Positions 21,421 through 33,639 of a stretch of DNA of 64,000 bases are shown one piece after another. The position numbers and the translations under genes were made by a program. Location of the stretch: assembly GCA_958295665.1 (NCBI GenBank), contig OY282558.1, positions 186,784,015 through 186,848,014 on the forward strand. Reading direction: 5' to 3'. The first letter of the stretch is position 1; each line of letters starts with the position of its first letter. Source of the stretch: Tipula vernalis (taxonomy: Eukaryota > Arthropoda > Insecta > Diptera > Tipulidae). The notes under the pieces are model-generated. The model did no database searches. It was not told the DNA's origin and was given only the letters and a program-made list of their open reading frames with translations.

Positions 21421-24370
21421 CTATTCGGTGCACTTGCTCAATAGTTCCATGCTCGGCTCTAAAACCAAATTGATGATTAGGGATGATATTTCGGAGTTTC
21501 GGCTTAATCTTTTCGAGATGATTGGCAGTAGGCTGATTGGTCTAAATGACGAGACCTTAGCAGGATCCTTGCCAGGTTTTGGGATCATTTTTATACTTGA
21601 CAGTTTCCAGCACTCAGGGATGCATCCTAATTCATAGATTGAATTTAATATTTTAGCTAGTCGACCAAAGGCACACTCAGGCAATTTTTTAAGCATTTCA
21701 CCTGTAATTTAACCGTACTTAGGGTCCTTCTTTAATTGAGTTTGGTGAGCAATAATACACTTTACTAGTGGCCTCTTTATCTTGAATTTTCTCTCGCCTG
21801 CGATTGCTACATCTGTTTGAACCACCGATAATCCAGGGTTGGGAGTGAAAACACCTTCAAGATGATCAGCGAAGGCTTTCGCTTTTTCCTCGTCACTTCT
21901 AGCCCAGTCATCGTTGACAGACGAATTGGCGGGTTTGGTTGCTGAGACCGTTTAAGGTATTTAGTGGCCTTCCATAATGAATAATTAGTGTCAGAGTGGG
22001 GAGATAGCTGCTTAAGCGGCGTTTCTCTGTTAGCAATTTTTCTATATCAGCATATGTTATTGTGTGCCTTGTATGTTTGCTATTTTGTTTAGGCGAGGCT
22101 GAAATAGCTGCGTTGATCAGTAACTGCCATATTTATATCATTTGCCGTCTCCAGTGTAGATGTCAAGTCGATATGCGAACTGATGTATATCTTGAATTTA
22201 AACCAGTTAGTGAAGGTGTTCGTTAGGAGGTTGATTGTAGGATATGGCTTTTGGTCAGCCCAGTAATGTAGTAAGACCGGAGAGTGGTCAGAAGATAATT
22301 CTGAAAGTGGTTTAGCCTCGATCATTTCTCGGTTTATTTTACATGTTACTTCAAAATCAACGATGTCAGAAATTTTTCTACGATCAGTAGGCCAATAAGT
22401 AATGATTTTCCTTAATAGCGTTCATTATTTGACGTCCCCTTGTAGTAGTCAATTTTGAACCCCAATAGGTATGTTTGGCATTAAAGTCTCCGGCGACTAC
22501 AAAGCGTTGACCCAGAGTTGCAAGATACGTTTTATAGATATCTGCCGAAATGTTATTATTTGGAGGACAATATATGCTTGAATTTCTTCAGTGTCATACT
22601 CATTCAGAACAAAATGGCAAATCCGATTTTTTATAATGATAGCACTTCCCCCTCGACTTCTGCACAATGTTTAGTATCATAGACTTCGTAACATCGTTGC
22701 ATCAACAGTTGCATACAGTTATTCAAGGTAGGTTCAGCATTTGAGGATTTACCACTGAGAACGCTTGCATATGTTGGTTTCCAGGTTGATGTTATGGACG
22801 AACTAGATTCATTCGGCGCATCCGAAGGTATACTGCCGCCTGGAACGTGACATTTCAATAATATTTCTGTAGGCTGGGCATCGCTGGTAGTTTGCAGTGT
22901 GGTTTCCGCCGCAGTTGCTTCATTTCTTTACTGTTGAGGATTTTTTGGTTTCGGGCAACTATTGGTTGGGTGTAGTTCACCGTATACAATAAATTTCAAT
23001 AAATTCTTGAGTGACTATATTCTTGGCAGTTTAAACACTGAATTGGACCGGACCATTTATTTGGTTCTTCAACAGTTATGCGTCTAGCATGAGGTACTTT
23101 AATTTATATATTGAATGAATTTCTCCCTTTTTCAAAGTGCTTTCGGATGGAACCAGCTAAACTTTGACCATTGGTTGTGGTTGCTTCAAGCGGTTAATGA
23201 TCCTATATATATTATGTATTTTAAATCCATCTTCAACATGCGCGGCATGGATTTCGATTCCCTGAACTTGCACATCGATGAATTTAATAACGATTGAAAG
23301 ACCCTTTGAAGACTTCAAACGGTATGTATAATAGTTTCTATTGTAAGCATCGTAATAATTAATGACTTCTCGATAGTCGTTGACTTCGTGTGTTTGAATT
23401 TTTACTTCGTGTATTTTGCCATGAAGTAAATTTGTTACGTGAAATGGTTTTCCATTCATTAGCACGCTTGATTTAGGCTCTTGCACCACTTTGTGTGTAT
23501 CAGCTTCACGCAAGTAGATTGGAGTTGGCTTGTATTTTCGATTTACCTGTTCTTGAATGTTTGCATTTTCAAGATCGCTCTCTTCCACGTCCTTATCGGC
23601 AAACATTTCAAATCGGTTTTTTAGCGGTACTCGACATTTGGTTTCTTACTTGTCAGTAGTTTTTCATTTTTTGGGCTGTCTCTTTTCCATTTTACAGTAA
23701 TATATCGATCGATGCCAGTTTGTGTCATATGTACATTACGTTTAGTGTTCTCTATAATTCTAGTATCACTGCTGCGCTTTCCAAGCTGTATATTCGTCGT
23801 GTCATTTACCACTTCAGGCTCCGTATTCGATGGTAAGTTTGTTGACATTTATCGATGGATAGTACATATGACGGACGATTTTGTAGGTGATCTCGTTATT
23901 GAAGTACTTCTTCGAAAAGGATCGCTGGATTCCGTAAAGATGGAGATATTGCTTGTAGATGTACATGATGTAGTAACCAAGCGTTGCATCACTACACCAC
24001 TGCGGTCACTGGATCTCGGCGACTGCGAGCCCGCTTGCTCACTCCTGAGAATCGCCGGTACTGGGTTTCCGACTCCTTGCACCGTAAAAGTTTCCTCCTC
24101 TTTGCGAAACATGGTGGTTTTTTGATCAGGGTGTCCTTCCCCTAGCATTTTATACCTACTGCCAGGTAGAAAAAAAACTCAGCCATTTCTACCATGAGGA
24201 GCAGACGCTGTTTGAATCCGCACCTCCTGGTGAACACACGCTTCTGCTAGTTTTGTTCCGCGGGTGGTATTTTATTTCCCACCTACTCTCCGGCAAGCCG
24301 GTGAGGGTATTCCCTTATCCGCGACCTAGGGACGCGCCCGACGGGAGATCCAACAACTTCACACGGCAGG
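21421..24370 (-). pseudogene. Jockey-type LINE, 5' two thirds, decayed
   Basis: Reading leftwards on the minus strand: a GC-richer 5' leader (24370-24150); ORF1 from about 24148, with RYKPTP-like NRKYKPTPIYLRE, NLLHGKIHEVKIQ, YYTYRLKSSKGLSIVIK and RLKQPQPMVKV (23606-23157), typical of Jockey gag; a cysteine-rich stretch about 23030; the end of ORF1 near 22640; then ORF2 with endonuclease blocks (IIIKNRICHFVL, FVVAGDFNAKHTYWGS, SELSSDHSPVLL), a linker (SLWKATKYLKR) and the start of reverse transcriptase (IKMIPKPGKDPAKVSSFRPI, 21637-21421). ORF1 and ORF2 are broken by several frameshifts and joined by a deletion. The catalytic RT half and the 3' end are missing at the junction with BEL sequence. 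Confidence 0.85.
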
Positions 24371-24499
24371 GTAAGGTCTAGTAATATCGTGGTTAATTTA
24401 ATCGATACACGATTAATTTAAACGATACGTTAATTTAATCGAATTTAAGTCAACCAGTTCAGTTTTAAACAAAAAAAAAAAACAGTGAAAGTCCGCGGT

Positions 24500-24910
24500 A
24501 GAGGTGTATTGATTGGAACCGTGATGGATTGTATGGAGCTCACTTCTTCAAAAATGAAAGAGGAATTGCCGTTACCGTCAATAGAATTTGATATCGAGAA
24601 GTGATCACCATCTCTTTATGGCATGAAATTAGTGATATGGATTTGGAAGACATGTAGTATCAACAAGAAGGAGCACTGAAAATGAAACCACGAAGTTATT
24701 GCAAATACAATTAAAGATCGTGTTGTCTCCTGGCGAGATGATGACTTCTTCGTTAGACTTCTTTCTTTGGAGTTATCTTAAGAGTAAAGTTTATAGCAAC
24801 GACCTCAAAGAAGAAGTTCGGCGCAAAATTGCTATTTTCAATATGTCATGGAAAATTTTATCAAAAGAATTAATATTTGCTGCTACAGCGGAGGCGGTAG
24901 TTTCTTAGAA
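24500..24910 (+). pseudogene. Mariner-type transposase C-terminal scrap
   Basis: Frames on the plus strand give FFKNERGIAVTVN, DMDLEDM-x-YQQEGA, then LDFFLWSYLKSKVYSNDLKE (24750-24800) and VMENFIKRI near the end. The last blocks match the end of the DDE domain and C terminus of a Tc1/mariner (IS630) transposase group common in insects. The catalytic D in QQD is replaced (QQEGA), and the third catalytic block is frameshifted. Dead fragment without identified ends. Confidence 0.7.
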
Positions 24911-25049
24911 GTTTTGGTTCCACACACAACCTCCCCGTCTCTACTTTCAAATAATATGTTTTATTAAAAACACCCTTTTCACAAACTTTAAAGACAATTA
25001 AGGCTAATTAATTCAATCAACCTTTGTATTCGTTTTTTGGTCCAGCTTC

Positions 25050-25620
25050 AATGTAGCCAGTGTCAGGCAGGAAGTAAGCGGCGTTGTTCTAGACGTCTGC
25101 ACTAATAGCAATTTTTTACAAAGAAGGATATACACAGCGCAAATAGAACATTATCATGCGACATTAAATCCCACTATAACAGCTGATAATGGAACCAGTG
25201 GGCACTTCATTCCATCACATACACCTCATTTCGGAGAAATATTGGAAGCAGAGATTAAATTAAAGAAATTTCATTTCGAACGAATCATAGGTCTTTAGAC
25301 AGACTATCCAAATAGGAGCATGACTCAATTCTCTAGCAGGTCAGGCATAACATTAGGATTCTTCTTAATACAAAATTTTATTATGGCGCTGCCAGTCACA
25401 GATATGTATTACATTTCATTAAGAGCATGACCTCCAAAAATTCAACAACTAACTATATTGACAAGGCAAACCTAATGATCAACGACCCAATATTAAAACA
25501 CATCCAACAACCAGCTAGTGGTTATGGTTTAGTGCGGGCACAATAAATCCTAAGCTATCGATTGTGAATTTGTGAAAGGCCCCCATTAAAGAAAACTTAT
25601 AGGAAGCGATGCCCAGAAAT
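25050..25620 (+). pseudogene. BEL/Pao integrase scrap
   Basis: The plus-strand frame contains NGTSGHFIPSHTPHFGEILE followed by AEIKLKKFHFERIIG, which matches the F-x-P-x-(A/S)PHFGG-x-WE-x-x-VK block of BEL/Pao integrases. A further stretch, LGFFLIQNFIMALP, resembles the ALTPGHFLIGRPL block downstream. Stops and a frame change interrupt it. It is on the opposite strand from the BEL remnant at 18-21 kb, so it is either an inverted part of it or a different copy. Confidence 0.6.
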
Positions 25621-26190
25621 GCAAACCAAAGCCACACCAGGGAAAATGACAACCAAATTCCATGGCAACAGCCTCATGTTTTCTGGGACTTGCAACGCTC
25701 AAAACACCCATAGCCCCTTTCAGGTAAACTGGAGGTTGTTGTCAGTAAGTAGACATTGTGATTTAATATACCACGAGTAATTATGGAACGAGATACAAGC
25801 GTTTAGGCACACATAAAATGAACTAAAGGTAACATGCTTGGGCACCATCGGGTTAACGTCCTTAATTCCTCAACAAGCAGTGGTTCAAATTATTCAACAA
25901 TTTGAAGAACGTTGGAGGCTGGAAGGGAAATATTAAACAAATATTCCATTCGGAAAGAACAAATTCGCTCTTGTTTACTTGCAACAGCTCAATTGAAACT
26001 CGAATTAATCAAAAGGCACTTAATAACAATAATCACTCTTCATAGGCATGGTATCCATGATCTGCCAGATATTAAAGACTCCAACTATTCCAAAAGTTTT
26101 GGGATCGTTAGTATCTTTTCAGACGAGTACTTCTGTAGATTTTTGCAACAGCCTTGCCCTATCAACTGTTGGATTCATTGTTTTCTTCGG
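25620..26190. other. No gene supported
   Basis: An open frame at 25912-26199 partly overlaps the antisense of the mariner scrap. No other motif was recognised. Confidence 0.35.
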
Positions 26191-26480
26191 TCAGTTTAAG
26201 AGGAACCCATTTCCCTTCCTTCTGTTTCTTTCCCATTACATTCAATCGAAGTGATATTGCTTGGTGAGTAACTCCTAACTGTTCTGCTAGCTCTTTTTGA
26301 GTTTGACACGAATTTTCATCCAGTAAAACTTTGAGTTCTTCGTCTTCAAATTGTTTACTGCACCTGGACGTGGATCTTCCTCAAGACTAAAATTGCCATG
26401 ACGAAATCGTGCAAACCACTTTTTTACTGTTGAATGACTCACAGAATGTTCACCCGGAATGACAGCTTCTAAATAACTGA
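26190..26480 (-). pseudogene. Mariner transposase N-terminal scrap (Mos1-like)
   Basis: On the minus strand, in two frames, the sequence reads VKKWFARFRHGNFSLEEDPR, then LKVLLDENSCQTQKELAE, QLGVTHQAIS and GKWVPLKLTEEN. This is the helix-turn-helix DNA-binding region and linker of a Mos1/mauritiana-like mariner transposase, ending just before the catalytic domain. One frameshift near 26350 divides it. The catalytic domain is absent. Confidence 0.85.
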
Positions 26481-26499
26481 AACTTAAGCAACATATAAA

Positions 26500-28610
26500 T
26501 GGTGGGCGATTTTAATGCGTTCAAGTATATTTTTATTGCAACCAGCTTCAGAGCCGAGTTTCTACTTGCACACCTAATAATTTATACAAAACTGTTCCAT
26601 CACCAACGACTACATTTAAAAAGTATTAACCTAATTTACTTTAAAGACTATACCATTTTGGGTTATCTAAAATACTTTAACTTTGTCCTTGAATTTATCT
26701 AATTCATAAATTTTTTTTTTTGCTTTTATGAGATATGAAATGTATTTTATGTAAAGTGTAAACAATGCTATACATCAACCTCATAAAACATCAGATAACA
26801 CTACAATCAAGGATATAAATACAAACTCAAACAACGATAAAAAATGTTACATAATTCCATTCGTCTTTAGTTTCCCCTCTATTTAGATATTCCTCTCATG
26901 TAAGGACAATTTTCTTGTCATATTCTCAAAATTTTCGTTCAAAACAGGGGAGATTTTCATATACATACAAACATAATTTACATTATTAGGTTGTGTAACG
27001 ACCTAACGACATTGGTTTCCCCAACACAATTCAGATTTTTGAGAATGGATTGAAAATGTTAAAGGATACACCAAAATGTTGTACTTTATTTGTTTTTCTA
27101 CTCAATGTTTGTTTTATGAGTGGATTTGGAGTTTGAGTTTATTTTTGTCTATAGACATTTTTTTTTTAAAACCGTAATACAAATTTAAGCTACTATACCT
27201 TTATTGGTTTCACCTTTCGAATTCAAATTATAAAAGTCGCAACCATTCAATTCATCATACATATATGTATATGTAGTAATAATGACGAGTACAAAAGCAC
27301 ATACATTTGCTAGTATATGAGAACAAGCGAACCCTGTGTCTATTCGTTTTGTTTTCAATACAAAACAGATACAATATTGGGGTGGTTTAACAATCATAGA
27401 CAAAAATACAGCTTTCATATATACATATATGTATAGGCAGATATGAATTGTGTAGTGTTGGATGATCGGCAGTTATCAATTGGCGTTCCACAAAAAAAAA
27501 AAACTTGGTTTGGCTGCTGATTTTCTTTTCACACAAAATTTTAATTTGATTGATTGTGTACGATCATATTAGATGGCCGGGTCCCGGCCATCTAAGACCG
27601 TATAACAAAACTGAAGGATAGGAAAGGTTTATTAGTATTAAAAAATTCGACCCGCTTTTAGACACCTAAGTAGTCGATAGTTAGTATGTTTAGTGTTAGT
27701 AATTTATATGTATAATATGATAAAATAGTTAGTACAAGAAAAGACAATTTCTAAACTAAATGTCCGCTGATTGTCTAAAGTTTCTGGAAAGCTGAGTGAC
27801 GTTTCTCCGGTTTAATTTAGATTTAACTTGAAGCCCACAAAACAGTAATTCAGAAGGAACCAAACCTAATAAACATAATCAGCTGTTTATTTAGATGATT
27901 TTCACCATACAGTGATCTCTGTCGCAACTTAGAACTACAATTTAGGTCAAACCACCAGTAGAAATTTCCACAAAACTGGCCACTAAGATTATAGAAGTTC
28001 GCTCTGTGATAGACGCTGTACTGGAAAGCGTTACCATTAATGTTGTAAACAAAATTAAAATGATAAGACGCTAATAAGTTCCTAAAGAATGAAGTCCGAG
28101 CTGAAATGCTTGTAAATTACGAAGACACAAAATCATATAACTTAATTTCTAAACTATGCATCCATTGAAATTTCTGAAAGTTGAATAAAATTCCTCAGGA
28201 ATCTTTGAAAACAGAATTTATTTATTTATTTATACAAAAAACAGGAAAATCCTTTTGGTATGATATTTACCAGTGACAGCGTTTTTCCTTAACAATAGAA
28301 ATAGAAGTATTCGAAATAATAATTCTTAGATACAAAGCGACAATAATAAACATAAATTAAGTAGCTTAATCAATATAGTTATTGACACTGCTGTGTTTCA
28401 TAAGGTTTTAATATAAATTGGTTTTATGCATGATAGAATTAATATAGATAAACCCACCATGAAACGTTCATAAAATGAACTAAAACGGTGACCTAAAATA
28501 ATTATCAAGCGAAATGAAACACTACCAGGATAGAACGAAACACAACATTTTAAAACAAAAAAAATTACGGATTTGACCGAAGAGAAAATTAATTAAGTAA
28601 AAATCATTTA
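26500..28610. other. AT-rich stretch with a GC palindrome, no gene seen
   Basis: No coding region was recognised. A weakly similar pair of segments (near 27750 and 28145, both with TTTCTAAACTA and CTGAAAG/CTGGAAAG) hints at an old local duplication. The palindrome at 27571 is listed separately. Confidence 0.4.
27571..27593. repeat. GC-rich perfect palindrome
   Basis: AGATGGCCGGG and CCCGGCCATCT pair around a single T, giving an 11-bp perfect stem of unusually high GC content in a strongly AT-rich neighbourhood. It could be a protein-binding site, a transposon end or a foldback junction. Confidence 0.6.
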
Positions 28611-28616
28611 TTTACC

Positions 28617-28735
28617 CAGTTGTACTTTGCGTGAGCAATCGAGAAATTTTGTTTGAGATGGCACGTTAAAAACATGAAACAGAAGTATAAAGCAAAAAAA
28701 AAAAAAAAAATCTTCGGCTTTCTTTAATTTGTTTT
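28617..28735 (-). repeat. Inverted copy of the end of the 29.6-31.1 kb repeat
   Basis: CCCAGTTGTACTTTGCGTGA followed by GAGATGGCACGTTAAAAACATGA matches the reverse complement of the segments ending at 30386 and 31134 (…CATCTCATA…GATCATGCAAAGTACAACTGGG) with moderate divergence. It therefore forms the opposite-orientation end of the same repeat family. Confidence 0.65.
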
Positions 28736-29582
28736 TCATGTAGTAAATTACAATGTTTGTGCCGCACACAATCACCGCCTTACAAAAAGATGAACAAACC
28801 TTTCCTTTTTAAATAAAAGTAATGAAGTGGACTGTATAAATTTTTATTTGATTTTATTTTTAATTTTATTATTTTTTATTACAATGCGGTTAATTGTGCT
28901 TGACGTGTTCCACATAGGAAATCTCGACTTGCAGTGTTCGTTTTGTCCAACACACATTTTATTTTCTCCCGTCGAGCATTCCTTACAACTGTTTTTTTTT
29001 TGTTTCTTTTACGTCTACAAATGAGTTACATTTTTAGTACAGCGGATCTAGTACTATTTTGTTTTAATTATTTGAACAATATGTCAAAACACAAATTTTC
29101 AACACGGCTAAGGTAAATATTTACATAAATTCTTACCTAAAATTGGTTATAATTAATATTAAATAAACTAAATTTACATTTATCTTTCAGTTTACGATAG
29201 TTCTAAAGGGGTTACATCTTTTAAATAACACATAAGTATTATTTACGTATTAATTTATGTACATTAAATGTTAATCAAATTTTGTTTTTATTTCAGGTTA
29301 TAATTACATACACAGTGAATTACAGGTTCGCTTCGTATTGCGCGAACCTTTGGAATGTTGTGAATTTTCTTTCCTTTGCAATCGTACTGTATCAAACCAG
29401 TGAATTGTGAATTATATTTATTATGTGTATTAAATAGTGTAGCGTAACAAAATTATGTATAATAAATCGTTGTATGTTGAAGAAAATATTCTTTTCATTT
29501 TTCTTCCTGATTTTCGGTCGCTATCAATGTTCGCATTTTTTTCGTGCTTTTTTTACGAAATATGGTATAAAGTGATGATCAC

Positions 29583-30386
29583 GCCCAGTTGTACGATTGA
29601 GTGATCCAACAGCGCAAATTTAGCGATCACCGCGATCGCTCAATTTGACCTTACCGTGAGCATCACTTTACACCATATTTCGTCTAAAAAAAAACGAATA
29701 CCGACGGAATATATGGTGCACAGGTGCAGTAGTATTTGTAAACGGTTAGTTTAAGAAATTGTTTGATAGATGGTGCTGTTATGTCGGTAAGCTAGATATG
29801 GTGTAAAGTGATGCTCACGGTGAGGTGAAATTGAGCGATCACGGTGATCGCTAAATTAGCGCTGTTAGAGCACTCAATCGCACATAAGTAGTACAAACGT
29901 ATGTACATAAGTATGTACATAAAGGATAAAATAAAAATATCAATATGCAGAAAAATTTTACAAACGGCACCGTTTCACCGTTGATTTATTTTTGCAAACA
30001 AAAAATAAAATTTTATGAAACACTTAACACATTTTTATTAAAATATAGAATAGGTACTTACATAATTTCGATTGAATATTTAATATTTTAATTAATTGTT
30101 ATTAAACGAATTATTTTTTTATACACTGCACTTTAAAAATTGTTTTGTACACTTCACACCAAAGTAAAATCTAGAATGATAAAATACTTTGAAAACAAAA
30201 ATGAAATACAAAACGATCGATCATTAGTTCTGCTAGTTGACATCAGGTGCTTTACCATTTATATTCATTCTCACACATTTAAAAAAACCGAATATTTTAT
30301 TTTATAATTTTATACATCCATCTCATGTTTTTTATATGCCATCTCATATAAAAAACTTCGGTCGATCATGCAAAGTACAACTGGGC
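29583..30386. repeat. Foldback-containing tandem unit 1
   Basis: The unit starts GCCCAGTTGTAC and ends GTACAACTGGGC, so its ends are 12-bp inverted repeats. Its first ~300 bases form a foldback: the arm 29584-29690 pairs with 29795-29885 and includes the self-complementary cores GCGATCACCGCGATCGC (29623) and GCGATCACGGTGATCGC (29834). The remaining ~490 bases are AT-rich and recur in unit 2. No coding sequence. Confidence 0.75.
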
Positions 30387-30403
30387 GGTGAGATATAAGA
30401 GAG

Positions 30404-31134
30404 CACCCAGTTGTACGATTGAGTGCTCCAACAGCGCAAATTTAGCGATCACCGTGATCGCTCAATTTGACCTCACCGTGAGCATCACTTTACACCTCAT
30501 TTCGTCTAAAAAAGAACGAATACCGACGGAATATATAGTGCAGTAGTATTTGTAAACGGTTAGTTTAAGAAATTGGTTGATAGATGGTGCTGTTATGTCG
30601 GTAAGGTAGATATAGTGTATAGTGAAGCTAACGTGAGGTCAAATTGAGCGATCACGGTGATCGCTAAATTAGCGCTGTTGGAGCACTCAATCGTATAACT
30701 TTTTTAATAAATTCTACTATTAATATAATAAAATTAATTTAATTCAAGTTGAAGAATAATTCAAAATATTCAAAATATCTAAGACTAAAATAGGTACTTA
30801 CATAATTTGGATTTAATATTTAATATATTAATTAATAGTTATTAAATGAATTATTTATCTATTACACTGCACCTTAAAAATTTTCTTGTGCTAACGTATA
30901 TTTCACATCAAAGTAAAATCTAGAATGATAAAATACTTGGAAATCAAAGAATGAAATAAGTAGATCAATCATTAGTTCCGCTAGTTGACATCAGGTGCCT
31001 AACCATTTATATTCATTCTCACACATTTAAAAAAACCGAACATTTTATTTTATAATTTAATACATCCGTCTCATGTTTTTCATATGCCATCTCATACAAA
31101 AAACTTCGGTCGATCATGCAAAGTACAACTGGGC
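30404..31134. repeat. Foldback-containing tandem unit 2
   Basis: A direct repeat of unit 1, in the same orientation and with the same internal order: foldback (30404-30705, cores at 30444 and 30648) followed by AT-rich sequence ending GATCATGCAAAGTACAACTG. Landmarks shared with unit 1 include CGAATACCGACGGAATATAT, GGTGCTGTTATGTCGGTAAG and GTTGACATCAGGTGC. Small insertions and substitutions separate the copies. Confidence 0.75.
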
Positions 31135-31188
31135 ATCACCGTGATTGATCACTGATCGCTCTTGGAGCGCTCAGTCGTACAACAGGGT
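31135..31188. repeat. Truncated third foldback end
   Basis: ATCACCGTGATTGATC then GGAGCGCTCAGTCGTACAAC resembles the inverted outer end of the foldback arms in units 1 and 2, here without the rest of the unit. Confidence 0.5.
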
Positions 31189-31395
31189 ATATACTTTTTG
31201 TTTTATAATTGTTTGGCCAAGTGACACGACGATTTGTTTTTTATTTTGATTTTACATAATAAAACTTTTTTTTCATTAACCCAATATATGTAAAATTTGT
31301 TAACCTATTAACTGATAAGGTAAACATAAAATTATGCGAGTAGTATGGTATATTTAAGCAATGAAAAGTACATTTCTACATTATTTCAATACATA

Positions 31396-33068
31396 CAGTC
31401 GTCAAAATTATTTGTGCCACGCAAAAATTGTATAATGTATTCCGCAAAAATTAAAACTTGGGCTAACCACTTAATAATATAACTAAATTTTTTTTTGTAT
31501 ATTTATTGTTAATTATTGATGTTTCATTTAGTAAAAAAAAAAAATTAAAAATCATTATAATTCATTAAAATAAAATTAAAAAACAAATGGACAAAATTAT
31601 TTGTGTCTCATATTTTTGGGACAAAATTATTTGTACCTACCTTTGAAAAATTCCTAGTAACGGGAACATTGATTTTGTTTAATTTTTTTTTTTTTAAATG
31701 TTACACGTGTTCATTTAGTCATAATTTTCGCCTCAACAAGACCAGTTTGTTTTAAAGAATGGGAAAAATTAAGGAGTTATCATTAGAAGTTCGAGTCTCG
31801 ATTGTTGCCGGCTACGAGGCTGGTGTTTCAGTTAAAAATCAAAATCTAGCCCAAAAGTACAACTGTCACAAAAATTCGGTGATGTACCAAATTCAGCAAT
31901 CTAAAATCCAAAACTGCCTAAAAAATGTTAAAGGAAGAGGCCGTAAAAGAAAGACAACGCCTAAAGAAGACAGAAGGATCACTACGCTTGTGCAAATAAA
32001 CCCTCTGAATTCAGTAAAATCTGTTCAGTGTGACATAAATAGTGAAAGACATAATAAAATTAGCGTAAAAACTGTTCGCAGACGGCTTCGTGAAGCAAAT
32101 GTTAAAGCTTATGTTGTGCAAAAGAAGCCATTTATAAGTGAGAAAAATAGAAAAAACGGCTAAACTTTGCTCGGACCTATTTAGCGAAACCTGTCGAGTT
32201 CTGGCGCAATATATTATGGACCGATGAATCGTGCTTCTCTTTAGATGGAAGCTACGGTAAGAAATATTTTTATTCAACACCTCAACAAAGGAAGTTTCGT
32301 AACATCACAATGCCTACTCGGCACAGCGGAGGAGGCAAAGTAATGGTTTGGGGGTGTTTTTGTTATAATGGTGTAGGAGATCTCACAGTGCTACCGGGAA
32401 AAGTTACCTCTAGCGTATGCTTAGAGGTCCTTAATGAATATGCAATGGTTTCCGGGTGTAAACTGATAGGATCAGATTTCGTATTGCAACAAGATAATGC
32501 TCCAATACACAAAAGCAAACTAATAACTAAATTCCTTAAAGATTTGGGCCAAGAAACTATAGACTGGCCACCACAAAGCCCAGATCTTAATCCCATAGAG
32601 AATCTATGGCATTATATTAAACAACAAATAATAACAACTATTGGAAGAACGCCCAAGGAAACGTTTGACGAAATAAAACGGATATGGGATCAAATACCTA
32701 ACTAAATCCTGGAAAATCTGGTCCAATCCATGCCGCATCGCCTTCAAGAAGTGGTTAACAATAACCGTGGCAGTACGTCCTATTGAGTTTACGGGGCAAA
32801 GGGAATAAATTAGAATTAATTTAGTAATTTTTAGTCAACTTTGTGATGAGGTACAAATAATTTTGTCCCAAAAATATGACACACAAATAATTTTGTCCAT
32901 TTGTTTTTTAATTTTATTTTAATGAATTATAACGATTTTTCATTTTTTTTTTACTAAATGAAACATCAATAATTAACAATAAATATACAAAAAAAAATTT
33001 AGTAAATTTAATTTTTGCGGAATACATTATACAATTTTTGCGTGACACAAATAATTTTGACAACGACG
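31396..33068 (+). mobile_element. Tc1-like transposon with both terminal inverted repeats
   Basis: The element is flanked by TA on both sides (31394-31395 and 33069-33070), as expected for Tc1/mariner insertion. The terminal inverted repeats are long (about 230 bases each); landmarks are GTCAAAATTATTTGTG at both ends and CAAAAATTGTATAATGTATT further in. The motif ACAAAATTATTTGT recurs inside each repeat (near 31590 and 31620 on the left), giving an inverted-repeat/direct-repeat arrangement like that of some Tc1 elements with two transposase sites per end. A single transposase gene lies between. Confidence 0.9.
31759..32792 (+). pseudogene. Tc1-like DD34E transposase, frameshifted
   Basis: The start MGKIKELSLEVRVSIV at 31759 opens the paired-like helix-turn-helix region; RTVRRRL-type KTVRRRLREANVKAY closes it. 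A one-base shift in an A run near 32155 ends the first frame at 32163. The second frame continues with FWRNILWTDESCF (first catalytic D), SGGGKVMVWGCF, VLQQDNAPIH (second D) and SPDLNPIENLW (E). Counting from the second D gives 34 residues before the E, i.e. DD34E. An in-frame TAA at 32703-32705 precedes a plausible last stretch, LENLVQSMPHRLQEVV. Length without the lesions would be about 340 residues, normal for the family. The frameshift makes this copy inactive, although its ends could be moved by a related enzyme. Confidence 0.9.
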
Positions 33069-33074
33069 TATACG

Positions 33075-33620
33075 TAATTTATTTCAAATCAGATATTTAA
33101 GAAGCATTTAAATTTCGTAAGTTTTAATCTAATTTATTCCAATAATAGTGAAGACATTGTCAACCCGTGCATACTCAATTGTGACAAAATTTTTATGAGA
33201 GTTATAAGAATATGGTTGGAAATTTTTTAATACATATACAATATTCTGAAAAATGTTTCTCGAAATTGGTAAATTTTCAAACAAAATAAAAAATGTTTGT
33301 ATTTTGCGAATCGAAATGGTGTCAACAACGCATAAAAATGAATTATTTCGCAAACATAATTTAATAAGTTTTTTTTAACCAAGGAGAGGTTTCGTACGAA
33401 CCGGCCAGCCGAAATAAGTGATTTAAAGAGATTGTCCATTATTGGTGATTAAAAACCATTTTCATTTTATTGTTTTATAATATATTTGCTTTTCTTTTTC
33501 TTTTATGTAACACAATTCAACACTATAGCTAACTAATCACATAAGAAATAATAATTATCATAATAAGAAAGGTTTTATTAAATTTTGTTTTTTTTTATTT
33601 ACAAAAATCGGTATAAGTTT
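33075..33620. other. No gene seen
   Basis: AT-rich spacer between the Tc1 element and the P-type transposase. It may include the 3' end of the P-type element, but no terminal repeat was identified. Confidence 0.4.
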
Positions 33621-33639
33621 GACTCCTTTACACACTCAC

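Noticed and set aside
24500..24910. Possibility of joining the two mariner scraps (24.5 kb plus, 26.2-26.5 kb minus) into one element
   Set aside because: They are on opposite strands and belong to different mariner groups (Mos1-like N terminus against a different C-terminal type).
28100..31190. CRISPR-like array from the repeated GCGATCAC cores
   Set aside because: The repeats are inverted, irregularly spaced and lie within foldback transposons in a eukaryotic genome; no cas genes exist.
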